From: Rhodovulum robiginosum
Lineage (GTDB): Bacteria; Pseudomonadota; Alphaproteobacteria; Rhodobacterales; Rhodobacteraceae
Reading direction: 5' to 3'
DNA length: 64,000 bases
Assembly (NCBI RefSeq): GCF_003944755.1
Contig: NZ_RWGU01000040.1
Coordinates: 49,438-113,437 of the forward strand
A model generated the notes under the pieces. That model did no database searches. It was not told the origin of the DNA and saw nothing but the letters and a program-made list of their open reading frames with translations. The position numbers were made by a program, and so were the translations under genes. Below are positions 41,937 through 52,599 of the stretch, one piece after another (within the stretch, counting starts at the first letter, position 1; the number at the start of each line of letters is the position of its first letter).

Positions 41937-42003
41937 TCTGTCCCCCAACAAAATATGGGGGTATGATGCCCTAACACCTACTAGGAGTAAAGCTGCAAAT
42001 CGC

Positions 42004-42636
42004 TTATTTAGTGCCGAACATGCGGTCGCCCGCATCCCCTAGCCCTGGAACAATATATCCATGGTCATTCAGGCATTCATCCACAGCCGCTGTGATAATC
42101 GGAACGTCCGGGTGGGCCTCTTCCATCCGCGCGACGCCCTCGGGCGCGGCCAGCAGGCACAGGAATCGGATGTTGTTGGCGCCGGCCTGTTTCAGCAGGT
42201 CGACCGCCGCCGCAGACGAATTTCCGGTGGCCAGCATCGGGTCGACCACGATCACGACGCGCCCCTCCAGACCGTCGGGCACCTTGAAATAGTATTGCAC
42301 CGGCTGCAGCGTCTCCTCGTCGCGGTAGAGCCCGACAAACCCCACCCGCGCCGACGGGATCAACTCAAGCACCCCGTCCAGCAGCCCGTTGCCCGCCCGC
42401 AGGATCGACACCAGCGCCAGCTTCTTTCCCGCCAGCACCGGCGCATCCATCTCGCAGAGCGGCGTCTCGATGCGGCGCGTGGTCATCTCCAGCTCGCGGG
42501 TGATCTCGTAGGCCAGGAGCTGGCTGATTTCGCGCAAGAGCTGTCGGAATACGGCGGTCGAGGTGTCCTTCTGGCGCATCAGTGTCAGCTTGTGCTGCAC
42601 CAGCGGGTGCTTGACGACGGTCAGGTGCTTATACAT
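42004..42636 (-). CDS. upp: Uracil phosphoribosyltransferase
   Basis: A 210-residue enzyme converting uracil and PRPP to UMP. The PRPP loop is [14 protein letters not shown], and the N-terminal [18 protein letters not shown] and C-terminal [13 protein letters not shown] are typical. It overlaps the adenosine-deaminase-type gene by eight bases and ends the salvage operon. Confidence 0.97.
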   Translation of the reverse strand: MYKHLTVVKHPLVQHKLTLMRQKDTSTAVFRQLLREISQLLAYEITRELEMTTRRIETPLCEMDAPVLAGKKLALVSILRAGNGLLDGVLELIPSARVGFVGLYRDEETLQPVQYYFKVPDGLEGRVVIVVDPMLATGNSSAAAVDLLKQAGANNIRFLCLLAAPEGVARMEEAHPDVPIITAAVDECLNDHGYIVPGLGDAGDRMFGTK

Positions 42637-43621
42637 CGGCGGTCTCCAGGCGTTTTGCGATCGCGTCTTTCGTGGCCTCGTCGCAGAAAGCGGCGGCCAT
42701 CGCAATCCGGTTGATATCGGCAAAATCGGCCGCCTCCCAACCGAAGGCATCGGCCAGGCGGTCGTATTCGCCGGTCATCGTGGTGTGGAAAAAGGGCGGG
42801 TCGTCGGTCGAGACGGTCACCTTCACCCCCGCCGCGCGCAGCCGGTCGATGGGGTGGGCGCGCCAGTCGGGATAGAGGCCGAGCGCGATGTTGGACCCTG
42901 GGCAGACCTCCAGCACCGTGCCCGCCTCGGCCAGCCGGTCGACCAGCGCCGGGTCCTCGACGGCGCGCACGCCGTGGCCGATGCGCGAAACCCGCAGATC
43001 GTCGAGCGCCTCGCGCACCGAGACCGGCCCGGCCCATTCGCCCGCATGGGCGGTCAGCCCCAGCCCTGCCTCGCGCGCCATGTCGAAGGCATAGGCGAAA
43101 TCGCCGGGGCGCCCCGCGGTCTCGGCCCCGGCGATGCCAAACCCGACCAGGAACGCGCCGGCCGTCTCGGCGGCGCAAAGGGCAGCCTGCCGTGCCTTGT
43201 CCGGCCCGAAATGACGGATGCAGGTGACGATTGCGCGCATGACGATGCCGCTGTCGCGCTCGGACGCCGCGGCGGCCTCTGAGATGGCGTCGAGGTACTC
43301 GCGCCAGGCCAAGAGGTCACGCCCGCCGCAGAAATCGGGCGAGACGAAGGTTTCGAGGTAGACCACGCCTTCGGACGCGGCGGCCTCCAGCACGGCCCGT
43401 GTCAGGCGGGCATAGTCCTCGGGCGTTTGCAGCACCGCCGTTGCCGCTTCGTAGACGCGCAGGAACGCGGTGAAATCGCGGTAGCGGTAGCCGCCCGCGG
43501 CGTCGAAGATGCCCGACAGATCGACATGACGCGCCCGCGCCATGTCGCGGATCAGCGCGGGCGGCGCGGCGCCTTCCAGATGCAGGTGCAACTCGACCTT
43601 GGGAAGCGCGCGCAGGCTCAC
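42629..43621 (-). CDS. add: Adenosine deaminase family enzyme
   Basis: A 330-residue deaminase of the adenosine/adenine group. The zinc ligands and catalytic residues are in [26 protein letters not shown] and STDDPPFF. Start is GTG at 43621, overlapping the deoB stop (GTGA). Adenosine is the likely substrate given the nucleoside-salvage context, although adenine deaminase cannot be excluded by eye. Confidence 0.92.
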   Translation of the reverse strand: MSLRALPKVELHLHLEGAAPPALIRDMARARHVDLSGIFDAAGGYRYRDFTAFLRVYEAATAVLQTPEDYARLTRAVLEAAASEGVVYLETFVSPDFCGGRDLLAWREYLDAISEAAAASERDSGIVMRAIVTCIRHFGPDKARQAALCAAETAGAFLVGFGIAGAETAGRPGDFAYAFDMAREAGLGLTAHAGEWAGPVSVREALDDLRVSRIGHGVRAVEDPALVDRLAEAGTVLEVCPGSNIALGLYPDWRAHPIDRLRAAGVKVTVSTDDPPFFHTTMTGEYDRLADAFGWEAADFADINRIAMAAAFCDEATKDAIAKRLETADV

Positions 43622-44829
43622 AGAAAGCGCCTCCCTTCCCCGGGCGCGGGCACGTCCAGATGCGCCGCGACCGAGGCGGCGACATCGGCAAAGGCCACCA
43701 GCCCGATCTCGCGCTGGCCCACGCCTGCGCCCAGCACCGGCACCCGCTCGCGCGTGTGATCGGTGCCTGCCCAGGTGGGGTCGTTGCCGTGGTCGGCGGT
43801 CAGCAGCATCAGATCCGTTTTGCGCATCTTGCCGAAAATCCGCGGCAACGCACTGTCAAACCATTCCAGCGCACGGGCATAGCCCGCAACGTCGCGCCGG
43901 TGGCCGTAAAGGCTGTCGAACTCGACGAAATTGGCGAAGGTCAGGCTGCCGTCAGGGGCCTCGTCCATCAGGTCGGCCCAGTGGTCCATCAGCTCGGCAT
44001 CGGTGCCCTTGCGCAGCTCGTCGATGCCCCGCATCGAGAAGATGTCGCCGATCTTGCCGATGGCCTGCACGCGGCGCCCCGCCCCCTGCACCGCGTCGCA
44101 AAGCGTAGGCGCAGGCGGCGCGATGGCGTAGTCGTGACGGTTCTTGGTGCGGGCAAAGCCGGTATCGGGCGACCCCACGAAGGGCCGCGCGATGACCCGG
44201 CCCACCTTCATGGCATGGACCATGGGCGCAATGTCTTTGCAAAGCTGCAAGAGCCGCTCCAGCCCGAACGCCTCTTCATGGGCGGCGATCTGCACCACGC
44301 TGTCGGCCGAGGTGTAGAGGATCGGCCAGCCGGTGCGAAGGTGTTCCTCCGCCAGCCGGGCCACGATCTCGGTGCCCGAGGCATGGCAATTGCCCAACGT
44401 GCCATCGGTGCCGGCCAGGCGGCGCACCTCGGCCAGCAGATCCTCGGGAAAGGCCGGCACCGTCTCGGGAAAAAAGGTCCAGTCCCAGGGCACCGGCACG
44501 CCCGCCAGTTCCCAATGGCCCGAGGGCGTATCCTTGCCCGGCGAAACCTCGGTCGCCGCGCCCCACAGCCCCCGCGCCGCCGCGTCTAGCCCGGGCACCG
44601 CCGCGCCCGAGGCCAGCCGGACCGCCGCCCCCAGCCCCAGCGCATCGAGATTGGGCAGCGCCAGCGGCCCCGCGCGCCCATCATCGGCGCGACCCTCGGC
44701 ACAGGCCTGCGCGATATGCGCCAGCGTGTTGGCGCCCGTGTCAGGCGTGCCGTCATTGAAAAAGCGGCCGGCATCGGGAGCGCCGCCGCAACCCACCGAA
44801 TCCATCACCACCAGAAATGCGCGGGGCAT
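43618..44829 (-). CDS. deoB: Phosphopentomutase
   Basis: A 403-residue alkaline-phosphatase-fold enzyme interconverting (deoxy)ribose 1- and 5-phosphate. Metal and phospho-Thr motifs: [14 protein letters not shown] at the N-terminus, TPSGHWE with the phosphorylated Thr near residue 99, and [12 protein letters not shown]...DHTRE near the C-terminus. It overlaps deoA by one base (TGATG). Confidence 0.96.
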   Translation of the reverse strand: MPRAFLVVMDSVGCGGAPDAGRFFNDGTPDTGANTLAHIAQACAEGRADDGRAGPLALPNLDALGLGAAVRLASGAAVPGLDAAARGLWGAATEVSPGKDTPSGHWELAGVPVPWDWTFFPETVPAFPEDLLAEVRRLAGTDGTLGNCHASGTEIVARLAEEHLRTGWPILYTSADSVVQIAAHEEAFGLERLLQLCKDIAPMVHAMKVGRVIARPFVGSPDTGFARTKNRHDYAIAPPAPTLCDAVQGAGRRVQAIGKIGDIFSMRGIDELRKGTDAELMDHWADLMDEAPDGSLTFANFVEFDSLYGHRRDVAGYARALEWFDSALPRIFGKMRKTDLMLLTADHGNDPTWAGTDHTRERVPVLGAGVGQREIGLVAFADVAASVAAHLDVPAPGEGRRFL

Positions 44830-46136
44830 CAGCGCAGCCTCCGCTGCACCAGCGGCGGGATTTCGGGCTGGGTCTCGCCGATGGTGAACGCCGCGCGCAC
44901 CTGCGCCTCGACGGCCTCGGCCTCCTCGACGCTGGCCGCGTGGATCAGCGCCAGCGGCAGGTCGGGGTTCACCCCCTCGCCCAGCCCTGCGATTTCCGAC
45001 AGGCCCACGCTTGGGTTGATCTTGTCGCCCTCGCGCCGGCGCCCGCCGCCCAGCGCCACCACGGCAAGGCCCAGCGCCTCGCCGTCGATCGCCTGCACGA
45101 TGCCCGCATCGCGCGCGGGCACCTCGTAGACCACCTTGGCCGAGGGCAGCCGGTCGGGCCAGCGTTCGACGAAATCCAGCGGCCCGCCCAGCTCGGCCAC
45201 CATCTCGGCGAACCGCGCGGCGGCGTCGCCCGATTCCAGCGCCCTGGCGATGCGCCCCGCCCCGTCGCCGGCATCGGCCGCCAGCCCGCCCAGCGCCAGC
45301 GCCTCGCCACCCAGCGCGCAGGTGATGTCCCACAGGGCCGGGGTGACGCCGGTGCCGGTCAGCGTCTCCATCACCTCGATCACTTCCAGCGCGTTGCCGC
45401 AGCTTGCAACCAGCGGCTGGTTCATGTCGGTGATCAGCGCCGTGGTCATGCAGCCCGCGCCCTGCGCGGTGGAAACCAGCGCTTCGGCCAGCGCCTCGGC
45501 GTCATCCATGGTCTTCATGAAGGCGCCAGAGCCCACCTTGACGTCCAGCACCAATGCCTCGAGCCCCGCCGCCAGTTTCTTTGACAGGATCGACGCGGTG
45601 ATCAGGTCGATGCTTTCGACCGTGCCGCTGACGTCGCGCACTGCGTAAAGCCGCTTGTCGGCGGGCGCGATATCGGCCGAGGCGCCGACGATGGCACAGC
45701 CGATCTGGGCGGTGATCGACTTGAGCTGCGCGATGCCGACCTCGCCGCGGTAGCCGGGGATCGATTCCAGCTTGTCCAGCGTGCCGCCGGTATGGCCCAG
45801 GCCGCGCCCCGAGATCATCGGCACGAACGCCCCGCAGGCCGCCAGAGCCGGGGCCAGCACCAGGCTGACGCAATCGCCGACGCCGCCCGTGGAATGCTTG
45901 TCCAGCACCGGGCCGGGCAGGTGCCAGTTCAGCACCTTGCCGCTGTCGCGCATCGCGCGGGTCAGGCCAACCCTTTCGGACGTGTCGAACCCGTTCAGCA
46001 GCACCGCCATTGCAAACGCCCCGGCCTGGGCATCGGTCACGGTACCATCGGCCAGACCGCCGGCGAACCACCGCAATTCGTCCTCGCCGAGGGTCTCGCC
46101 ATCGCGGACCCGGGCGACGATGCCGCGCGCGTCCAT
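44829..46136 (-). CDS. deoA: Thymidine phosphorylase
   Basis: A 435-residue pyrimidine nucleoside phosphorylase. The signature region [18 protein letters not shown] and the phosphate loop KHSTGGVGD are present, as is [14 protein letters not shown]. It starts in a TGATG overlap with cdd and provides deoxyribose 1-phosphate to DeoB. Confidence 0.97.
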   Translation of the reverse strand: MDARGIVARVRDGETLGEDELRWFAGGLADGTVTDAQAGAFAMAVLLNGFDTSERVGLTRAMRDSGKVLNWHLPGPVLDKHSTGGVGDCVSLVLAPALAACGAFVPMISGRGLGHTGGTLDKLESIPGYRGEVGIAQLKSITAQIGCAIVGASADIAPADKRLYAVRDVSGTVESIDLITASILSKKLAAGLEALVLDVKVGSGAFMKTMDDAEALAEALVSTAQGAGCMTTALITDMNQPLVASCGNALEVIEVMETLTGTGVTPALWDITCALGGEALALGGLAADAGDGAGRIARALESGDAAARFAEMVAELGGPLDFVERWPDRLPSAKVVYEVPARDAGIVQAIDGEALGLAVVALGGGRRREGDKINPSVGLSEIAGLGEGVNPDLPLALIHAASVEEAEAVEAQVRAAFTIGETQPEIPPLVQRRLR

Positions 46137-46525
46137 CAACGCCCGCTCATATGGGCGGCGGAAAACGCCCCGGGCAAAAGCTCGGCCACGTTCATCACCA
46201 GCGTCTCGCCCGACAGCGTGGCCATGGTGACGCGCACATCCGGCGCGGCGAATTCTGCCAGCTTCTGCCGGCAGCCGCCGCACGGGGTGACGGGCGCCGG
46301 CCCGCCGGCGATGACCGCCACCTCGGCGATCTCGGTCTGGCCCGCGGCAATCATCGCGGCAATCGCACCGGCCTCGGCGCAGGTGCCCTCGGGCGAGGCG
46401 ATGTTCTCGACATTGCAACCCAGGTGGACGGCCCCGTCGGCACTGCGGATCGCGGCGCCGACCTTGAAGTTCGAATAGGGGGCGTGGGCGTTTTCACGCA
46501 CCTTGCGCGCAGCCTCGACAAGCAT
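46136..46525 (-). CDS. cdd: Cytidine deaminase
   Basis: A 129-residue homotetramer-type cytidine deaminase. The zinc site is CAEAGAI (Cys + catalytic Glu) and PCGGC, and the substrate region is NFKVGAAI and GCNVENIA. The start MLVEAARKVREN is favoured over an upstream ATG. It is the first gene of cdd-deoA-deoB-add-upp, whose products route nucleosides to uracil/UMP and pentose phosphate. Confidence 0.95.
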   Translation of the reverse strand: MLVEAARKVRENAHAPYSNFKVGAAIRSADGAVHLGCNVENIASPEGTCAEAGAIAAMIAAGQTEIAEVAVIAGGPAPVTPCGGCRQKLAEFAAPDVRVTMATLSGETLVMNVAELLPGAFSAAHMSGR

Positions 46526-46802
46526 GTGGCGTGCCTTTCCATCGGTTTTCCGGCCAAGCTTGGGGCCGCGCCCGGCGGGATGCAAGGTGGTATCGGATCG
46601 GGGTCACGGACCCGCGAGGCAGACACGGCAAGACCGGCAGCCGGGAGAGGATCGGCATCGGTTCGGCGGCGGGCGCGTCGCGGCGCGAGCCCCAATTGCC
46701 CGATGTTAGCGCCCCCATGGGCCAAAACGTCCCGGTTTGTATCTTGCGCCGCACCTTCTGTCTGCGTAACAGAATTACCCAATCAAATCGGAGGATACCC
46801 AG
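46526..46802. promoter_or_regulatory. Divergent region between cdd and prpE, with a palindrome
   Basis: This divergent spacer holds promoters for the salvage operon and for prpE. TTCTGT-CTGCGTA-ACAGAA (46756-46774) is a 6-7-6 inverted repeat 29 bases before the prpE start and lies where a repressor would block transcription. The cognate regulator cannot be named. Confidence 0.5.
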
Positions 46803-48698
46803 ATGAGCTATGCCGAGGTGTATGAGGGTTGGCAGAAAGACCCCGAAGGTTTCTGGATGCAGGCCGCCGAGGCGATCGACTGGGTCGAGAAACCCTCCAA
46901 GGCGCTGTTCGACGAGAACGCCCCGCATTACGAGTGGTTCTCGGACGGGATGGTGAACACCTGCTGGAACGCGGTGGACCGGCATGTCGAGGCCGGTCGC
47001 GGCGATCAGCCCGCCATCATCTATGACAGCCCCGTCACAGGCACCCGGAAATCCATTTCCTACGTGATGCTGCGCAATCGTGTGGCCCAGCTTGCCGGCG
47101 CGCTGCGCGCCAAGGGCGTGGAGAAAGGCGACCGGGTCATCATCTACATGCCGATGATTCCCGAGGCGCTGGAGGCGATGCTGGCCTGCGCGCGTCTGGG
47201 CGCGATCCACTCGGTCGTGTTCGGCGGCTTTGCCGCGCACGAGCTGGCCGTCCGCATCGACGACGCCAAGCCGAAATGCATCATCGCCGCCTCCTGCGGG
47301 ATCGAACCGGGCCGGATCGTCCACTACAAGCCGCTTCTGGACGGTGCGCTGGAACAGTCCACCCACCAGCCCGATTTCTGCGTGATCTTCCAGCGCGAAT
47401 ACGAGGTCGCGCATCTGGAAGAAGGCCGCGACTACAACTGGCACGGCTTCCAGTTCGGCGTGCAACCCGCCGAATGCGTGCCGGTCGAGGGCAATCACCC
47501 GGCCTATATCCTGTATACCTCCGGCACCACCGGCCAGCCCAAGGGCGTCGTGCGCCCGACCGCCGGGCACCTGGTGGCGCTGAACTGGTCGATGAAAAAC
47601 ATCTACAACGTCGATCCGGGCGACGTGTTCTGGGCCGCGTCCGACGTGGGCTGGGTCGTGGGCCACAGCTATATCTGCTATGCGCCGCTGATCCACGGCA
47701 ACACCACCGTCGTGTTCGAGGGCAAGCCGATCGGCACGCCCGATGCGGGTACGTTCTGGCGCGTCATCTCCGAGCACAAGGTCAAGAGCTTTTTCACCGC
47801 GCCCACCGCCTTCCGCGCGATCAAGCGCGAGGATCCGAACGGCGAATTCGTCAACAAGTACGACCTGACGGGGCTCAAGGCGCTCTACCTGGCCGGCGAA
47901 CGCGCCGATCCCGACACCATCAAGTGGGCGCAGCGGATGCTGGGCGTCCCGGTGATCGACCACTGGTGGCAGACCGAAACCGGTTGGGCGATCGCGGGCA
48001 ACCCTCTGGGAATCGAAAAGCTGCCGGTCAAGATCGGCTCCCCCTCGGTACCGATGCCGGGCTACGACGTGCATATCCTGGACGAAGGCGGGCACGAGGT
48101 CGGCGCCAACACGCTGGGCGCCATCGCCATCAAGCTGCCGCTGCCCCCCGGCACGCTGCCGACGCTCTGGAACGCCGAAGAGCGGTTCCACAAGTCCTAC
48201 CTGAACCACTTCCCCGGCTACTACGAAACCGGCGATGCCGGCTACAAGGACGAGGACGGCTACCTCTACATCATGGCGCGCACCGACGACGTCATCAACG
48301 TGGCCGGCCACCGCCTGTCGACCGGCGCGATGGAAGAGGTACTGGCCGCCCACCCAGATGTCGCCGAATGCGCGGTGATCGGCGTGAACGACGATCTGAA
48401 GGGCCAGTTGCCCATGGGCTTTCTGTGCCTGACCAAGGGCGTGAACCGCAACCATGGCGAGATCGTCAAGGAATGCATCACGATGGTGCGCGACCAGATC
48501 GGCCCGGTGGCGGCGTTCAAACTGGCCTGCGTGGTGGACCGCCTGCCCAAGACGCGGTCGGGCAAGATCCTGCGCGCCACCATGGTCAAGATCGCCGACG
48601 GGGAAGAGTTCAAGATGCCCGCCACGATCGACGACCCGGCGATCCTCGACGAGATCGCCGACGCACTCAAGGCGCTCGGCTTCCCCAAGGCGGCCTGA
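46803..48698 (+). CDS. prpE: Propionyl-CoA synthetase
   Basis: A 631-residue acetyl-CoA-synthetase-like enzyme of the PrpE subgroup (propionate activation). Motifs: YILYTSGTTGQPKGVVRPT (AMP loop), DHWWQTETGWAI, YYETGDAGYKDEDGY and TRSGKILRATM with the catalytic Lys, which is often acetylated. The subgroup call rests on MSYAEVYEGWQKDPEGFWMQ and CGIEPGRIVHYKPLL. CGGAGGAT precedes the ATG. Confidence 0.94.
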   Translation: MSYAEVYEGWQKDPEGFWMQAAEAIDWVEKPSKALFDENAPHYEWFSDGMVNTCWNAVDRHVEAGRGDQPAIIYDSPVTGTRKSISYVMLRNRVAQLAGALRAKGVEKGDRVIIYMPMIPEALEAMLACARLGAIHSVVFGGFAAHELAVRIDDAKPKCIIAASCGIEPGRIVHYKPLLDGALEQSTHQPDFCVIFQREYEVAHLEEGRDYNWHGFQFGVQPAECVPVEGNHPAYILYTSGTTGQPKGVVRPTAGHLVALNWSMKNIYNVDPGDVFWAASDVGWVVGHSYICYAPLIHGNTTVVFEGKPIGTPDAGTFWRVISEHKVKSFFTAPTAFRAIKREDPNGEFVNKYDLTGLKALYLAGERADPDTIKWAQRMLGVPVIDHWWQTETGWAIAGNPLGIEKLPVKIGSPSVPMPGYDVHILDEGGHEVGANTLGAIAIKLPLPPGTLPTLWNAEERFHKSYLNHFPGYYETGDAGYKDEDGYLYIMARTDDVINVAGHRLSTGAMEEVLAAHPDVAECAVIGVNDDLKGQLPMGFLCLTKGVNRNHGEIVKECITMVRDQIGPVAAFKLACVVDRLPKTRSGKILRATMVKIADGEEFKMPATIDDPAILDEIADALKALGFPKAA

Positions 48699-48714
48699 GG
48701 CCGCCGGCATCGGC

Positions 48715-48734
48715 GGGGCGGCCCAGGCCGCCCC
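48715..48734 (+). terminator. Terminator after prpE
   Basis: GGGGCGGC-CCAG-GCCGCCCC is an eight-base-pair hairpin 17 bases after the prpE stop. There is no strong U-run. Confidence 0.65.
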
Positions 48735-48801
48735 GTATGCGACAGTTCGGCTCACCTATCTTTTTAGACATGTTGGTTCGGACCTTGCGGTCAAGGTACT
48801 A

Positions 48802-50403
48802 ATGCGCAGTGCAACCTGCGCGAGTATTTCCATGCCGCCGTCCGCTACTTCAGAGGGCCCCGCCGAACCGGCCGCCAAGGCGCCGGTTTTCGGCGCCGCC
48901 GCCCTTCACGACGCCGAAACCCAGCGCAAGCGGGCCCAACTGCTGGGCCACGACATGCGCGCCGCGGTCACCGACATTCTGGGCGGGTTGTCGCTGGCCG
49001 ATCTCGGCCCGCTGGACGATGCCTCGCGCCTGCAACTCGAACGGGTACGCAGCGCCGCTGCGCAACTCTCGCGCCTGACCGACGAGACGTTGGCCTTTTG
49101 CACCGGCGATGCGCCGGCGCTCCGGGGCGATCGCCCGACATTCCCGCTGGTCCCTTTCCTGTGCGATATCGCCAACCGCTGGACGGCCCATGCCCGCGAA
49201 AAGGGCCTGAGCTTTACCTTCGATTGGTCCGAGGACCTGCCGGCCACCATCGGCACCGACCTGACGGCGCTGGAGCGGATTTTGTCCAACCTTCTCGGCA
49301 ACGCGATCAAGCATGCCGGCGCCGGCAGCATTTGCATGACCGCGGACATGGGCCCCTGCGAAAGCCTGGTTCTCGGGGTCCGCGACAGCGGCCCGGGCTT
49401 TTCCGACGAGGCGCTGGCGCGGCTTTTCGAGTATCAGGGCCGCCCCGAGAACGGGGCCAAGCCTGGCTCGGGGCTGGGGCTGCATATCGTGCGCGACCTC
49501 GCCGCGGGGATCGGCGCGCAGATGCAGGTGGCCAACCATTCCGGCGGCGCGCTGGTCTCGCTCAGCCTGCCGCGGGCGGCCTGGGCGCCCGGCGTCACCG
49601 CCCCCGCCGCGGCGCGCGAGCTGCCCGACCTGACCGGCCAGCGGGTGCTGGTAGCCGAGGACAGCCCGACCAGCCAGTTGCTGATCGGCCAGATGCTCGA
49701 CCGGCTGGGGGCAGAGTACGCGCTGGCCGAGGACGGGCGCGCGGCGCTCGATGCGCTCGACCAGGGCGGGTTCGACCTCGGGCTTATCGATATCGAGATG
49801 CCCCAGCTTTCCGGCATCGACGTGATGCAGGCGCTGCGCGCGCGCGGCGGCGCCTCGGCCGACACGCCGATCCTTGCCATCACCGCCTTCGTGCTGAGCG
49901 CCAACCGCCAGGAGATCTACGCCGCCGGCGCCGATGGCATCCTCGCCAAGCCGATCATGAGCCTGGAATCCTTTGCAGAGGCCATTGCCCGTGTGCTGGA
50001 AAAGCGCACCCAGCGCCCCGAGGCCGATCCCGCGCCGCCCCAGGTCGGCTTTGACCAGTTGCATCTCGACCGGCTGCTGGCGATCTCGGGCCCGGCGGCA
50101 GGGCGCGAGCTGCTGGAGCGGTTGCAGGACGACCTCGGCGCGGTCGAGGCCGGGCTGCGCGAGGGCATCCTCCGCGCCGACCTGGCACAGTTGCGCGCAC
50201 GCACCCACGTGCTGATCTCGCTGGCCGGCGCGGTGGGCGCCGAAGCGGTGCAATCGGGCGCCGAGGCCCTCAACGCCGCCGCCCAGCGCAGGGACGACCG
50301 CCGCATCGCCTCGCTCGGGCCCGCGCTGGCCGACCGGGTGGGCCGGCTGACCGCCGCGCTGGCCGAGGAATACGAGCGCCGGTACCGAGAGCCCGCGACG
50401 TGA
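48802..50403 (+). CDS. Hybrid histidine kinase with receiver and HPt domains
   Basis: A 533-residue soluble hybrid kinase; no membrane segment or input domain precedes the kinase core. The phosphoacceptor is His50 in LLGHDMRAAVTDI, the ATPase domain has the N-box LLGNAIKHAG, DSGPGF and GSGLGLHIV, the receiver has Asp330 (LIDIEMPQLSG) and AKPIMSLE, and a C-terminal HPt has His469. In the HPt the usual Lys-Gly after the His is Ile-Ser. Alternative start ATG at 48832 is equally possible. It is followed, in a GTGA overlap, by an NtrC-type regulator, an arrangement resembling LuxQ/LuxU/LuxO signalling. Confidence 0.85.
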   Translation: MRSATCASISMPPSATSEGPAEPAAKAPVFGAAALHDAETQRKRAQLLGHDMRAAVTDILGGLSLADLGPLDDASRLQLERVRSAAAQLSRLTDETLAFCTGDAPALRGDRPTFPLVPFLCDIANRWTAHAREKGLSFTFDWSEDLPATIGTDLTALERILSNLLGNAIKHAGAGSICMTADMGPCESLVLGVRDSGPGFSDEALARLFEYQGRPENGAKPGSGLGLHIVRDLAAGIGAQMQVANHSGGALVSLSLPRAAWAPGVTAPAAARELPDLTGQRVLVAEDSPTSQLLIGQMLDRLGAEYALAEDGRAALDALDQGGFDLGLIDIEMPQLSGIDVMQALRARGGASADTPILAITAFVLSANRQEIYAAGADGILAKPIMSLESFAEAIARVLEKRTQRPEADPAPPQVGFDQLHLDRLLAISGPAAGRELLERLQDDLGAVEAGLREGILRADLAQLRARTHVLISLAGAVGAEAVQSGAEALNAAAQRRDDRRIASLGPALADRVGRLTAALAEEYERRYREPAT

Positions 50404-51791
50404 GCCCGCCACTTCTTCTCATCGAGGACACCCCCTCGCTGCAACTCGTCTACGAGGCGGTGCTGCGCAATGCCGGACACGAGGTGATCAGCGCCTCGAC
50501 GGCGCAAGAGGGGCTCGCCCGGTTCCGCCGACTGCAACCCGAGGTCGTGCTGCTCGACCTGATGCTGCCCGACCGCCCCGGCCAGGACCTGCTGGAGGAC
50601 CTGCTGAAGCTCAGGCCGGCGACCCGGGTCATCGTGGTCACCGCCAACGGCTCGATCAACCGCGCGGTCGAGGCGATGCGCGCGGGCGCCTACGAGTTTC
50701 TTCTCAAGCCGTTCAACGAGCAGCGTTTCCTTCATGCGATCGACACCGCGCTGGCCGAGACCCGCGCGAACCGCCCGGCCGGCCGGCCAGTCTATGCCGC
50801 GCCGCCGCCAGAGGGGTTCCTCGGCCGGTCCGACAAGATGCGCGCGGTCTACGACCGCATCACCTCGGTCGGGCGGTCGATGGCCACGGTCTTCATCACC
50901 GGCGAAAGCGGCACCGGCAAGGAGCTCTGCGCGCAGGCGGTCCACACCGCCTCGGGCCGCGCCTTCGGGCCTTTCGTGCCGCTCAATTGCGGGGCGATCC
51001 CGGCCGACCTGCTGGAGTCCGAGGTCTTCGGGCATCTCAAGGGCGCCTTTACCGGCGCGCTCGCCGACAAGCCCGGCGCGGCGGCGGTGGCCGATGGCGG
51101 CACGCTCTTTCTCGACGAGATCTGCGAGATGGATCTCGGCCTTCAGACCAAGCTGTTGCGGTTTCTGCAGACCTCGACCATCCAGCCCGTGGGCGCGGCG
51201 CATCCGCGCAAGGTCAACGTGCGCATCGTCTGCGCGACCAACCGCGACCCGCTGGAAGAAGTCCGCCAAGGCCGGTTTCGCGAGGATCTCTACTACCGCC
51301 TGCACGTGGTGCCGATCCACCTGCCGCCGCTGCGCGAGCGCGGCGAGGACGTGGTCGAGATCGCCGAGACCGAACTTGCCCGGCTCTCGGCCGAGGAGGG
51401 CCGGTCGTTCACCGATCTCTCCGACGAGGTCAAGGCGCTGTTTCGCCGGCTGCCCTGGCCGGGCAATGTACGGCAACTGCTCAACGTGCTGCGCAACGCG
51501 GTGGTTCTGAATGACGGCCACCAGGTGACGCTGGACATGCTGCCGATCGAGTTGCACCACGCCCGCGAAGGTCTCGCGGCGGCCGGCACGCCCCTGCCCC
51601 CGGCGCCCCTGCCGAACCAGGCCGACGGCTTTGCCGGCAAGACCCTGGCCGAGATCGAGCGGCTGGTGATCCAGGCGGCGATCGACCGACATGGTGGCTC
51701 GATCCCGCAGGCCGCGCGCGAACTCGACGTCTCGCCCTCGACGATCTACCGCAAGCGCGACAGCTGGTCGAAAACCGACTGCGCGAGTTGA
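50400..51791 (+). CDS. Sigma-54-dependent NtrC/LuxO-type response regulator
   Basis: A 463-residue regulator starting at GTG. The receiver has the phosphoacceptor Asp53 (VVLLDLMLP) and Lys in LLKPFN. The AAA+ domain has GESGTGKE, the sigma-54 contact loop GAFTGA, LFLDEICEMD and the R-finger region REDLYYRLHV. The C-terminal Fis-type helix-turn-helix is GSIPQAARELDVSPSTIYRK. It should activate sigma-54 promoters when phosphorylated through the partner hybrid kinase and its HPt. Targets are not visible. Confidence 0.93.
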   Translation: MSPPLLLIEDTPSLQLVYEAVLRNAGHEVISASTAQEGLARFRRLQPEVVLLDLMLPDRPGQDLLEDLLKLRPATRVIVVTANGSINRAVEAMRAGAYEFLLKPFNEQRFLHAIDTALAETRANRPAGRPVYAAPPPEGFLGRSDKMRAVYDRITSVGRSMATVFITGESGTGKELCAQAVHTASGRAFGPFVPLNCGAIPADLLESEVFGHLKGAFTGALADKPGAAAVADGGTLFLDEICEMDLGLQTKLLRFLQTSTIQPVGAAHPRKVNVRIVCATNRDPLEEVRQGRFREDLYYRLHVVPIHLPPLRERGEDVVEIAETELARLSAEEGRSFTDLSDEVKALFRRLPWPGNVRQLLNVLRNAVVLNDGHQVTLDMLPIELHHAREGLAAAGTPLPPAPLPNQADGFAGKTLAEIERLVIQAAIDRHGGSIPQAARELDVSPSTIYRKRDSWSKTDCAS

Positions 51792-51831
51792 TCTCGCCTG
51801 CTGGCGGCGGTGGCCGTGACGCGGGTGCGCC

Positions 51832-52599
51832 TCAGACGAACTGTTCGCGGATCAGCCGTTCTTCCAGCCCGTGGCCCGGGTCGAACAGGATGCGGTGGGC
51901 GATGGTCGGCTCGCTCGTCACCTCGACGCTGGTCACCACGCCCGCGCCGCGGCTGTCGCCCTCGGCCATGACCGGGCGCTTTTCCGGCTCCAGCACGTCG
52001 AGGCGCACGGTCGCGGTCTTGGGCAGGAGCGCCCCGCGCCAGCGCCGCGGCCGGAACGCGGCCACCGCGGTCAGCGCCAGCACGTCGGACCCGATGGGCA
52101 GGATCGGCCCGTGGGCCGAATAGTTGTAGGCGGTAGACCCCGCCGGGGTGGACACCAGCGCGCCGTCGCAGACCAGCTCTTCCAACCGCACCCGGCCATC
52201 GACCGAGATGCGCAGCTTGGCCGCCTGCGGGCCGGCGCGCAGCAGGCTGACCTCGTTGATCGCCAGTGCCTCGTAGGGTGTGCCATCGGGGCGGATGGCG
52301 CGCATCATCAGCGGGTTGATGATGGCCTCTTCGGCGGCCTCCAGCCGCTCGATCAGCCCGTCCTCGTGATACTCGTTCATCAAAAAGCCGATGGTGCCGC
52401 AATTCATCCCGTAAACGGGCGTCTCGAGATGCTGGGTGCCGTGCAGCGTTTGCAGCATGAACCCGTCGCCGCCCAGCGATACGATGACCTCGGCCTCCTC
52501 GGGCGGCACCTGGCCGTAGCGGCCGGCGAGATGGTCCAGCGCGGCGGCGGCGATCTCCGACCGGCTGGCCAAAAAGGCGATCCTTGCGATCCCGGCCAT
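51832..52599 (-). CDS. nadK: NAD kinase
   Basis: A 255-residue ATP/polyphosphate-NAD kinase. The GGDG motif (VSLGGDGFML) and the NE/D motif (INEVSLLRAG) and STPAGSTAYN are present. The short N-terminus is typical for alphaproteobacterial NadK. It converges with the NtrC-type gene and is divergent from glyA. Confidence 0.96.
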   Translation of the reverse strand: MAGIARIAFLASRSEIAAAALDHLAGRYGQVPPEEAEVIVSLGGDGFMLQTLHGTQHLETPVYGMNCGTIGFLMNEYHEDGLIERLEAAEEAIINPLMMRAIRPDGTPYEALAINEVSLLRAGPQAAKLRISVDGRVRLEELVCDGALVSTPAGSTAYNYSAHGPILPIGSDVLALTAVAAFRPRRWRGALLPKTATVRLDVLEPEKRPVMAEGDSRGAGVVTSVEVTSEPTIAHRILFDPGHGLEERLIREQFV

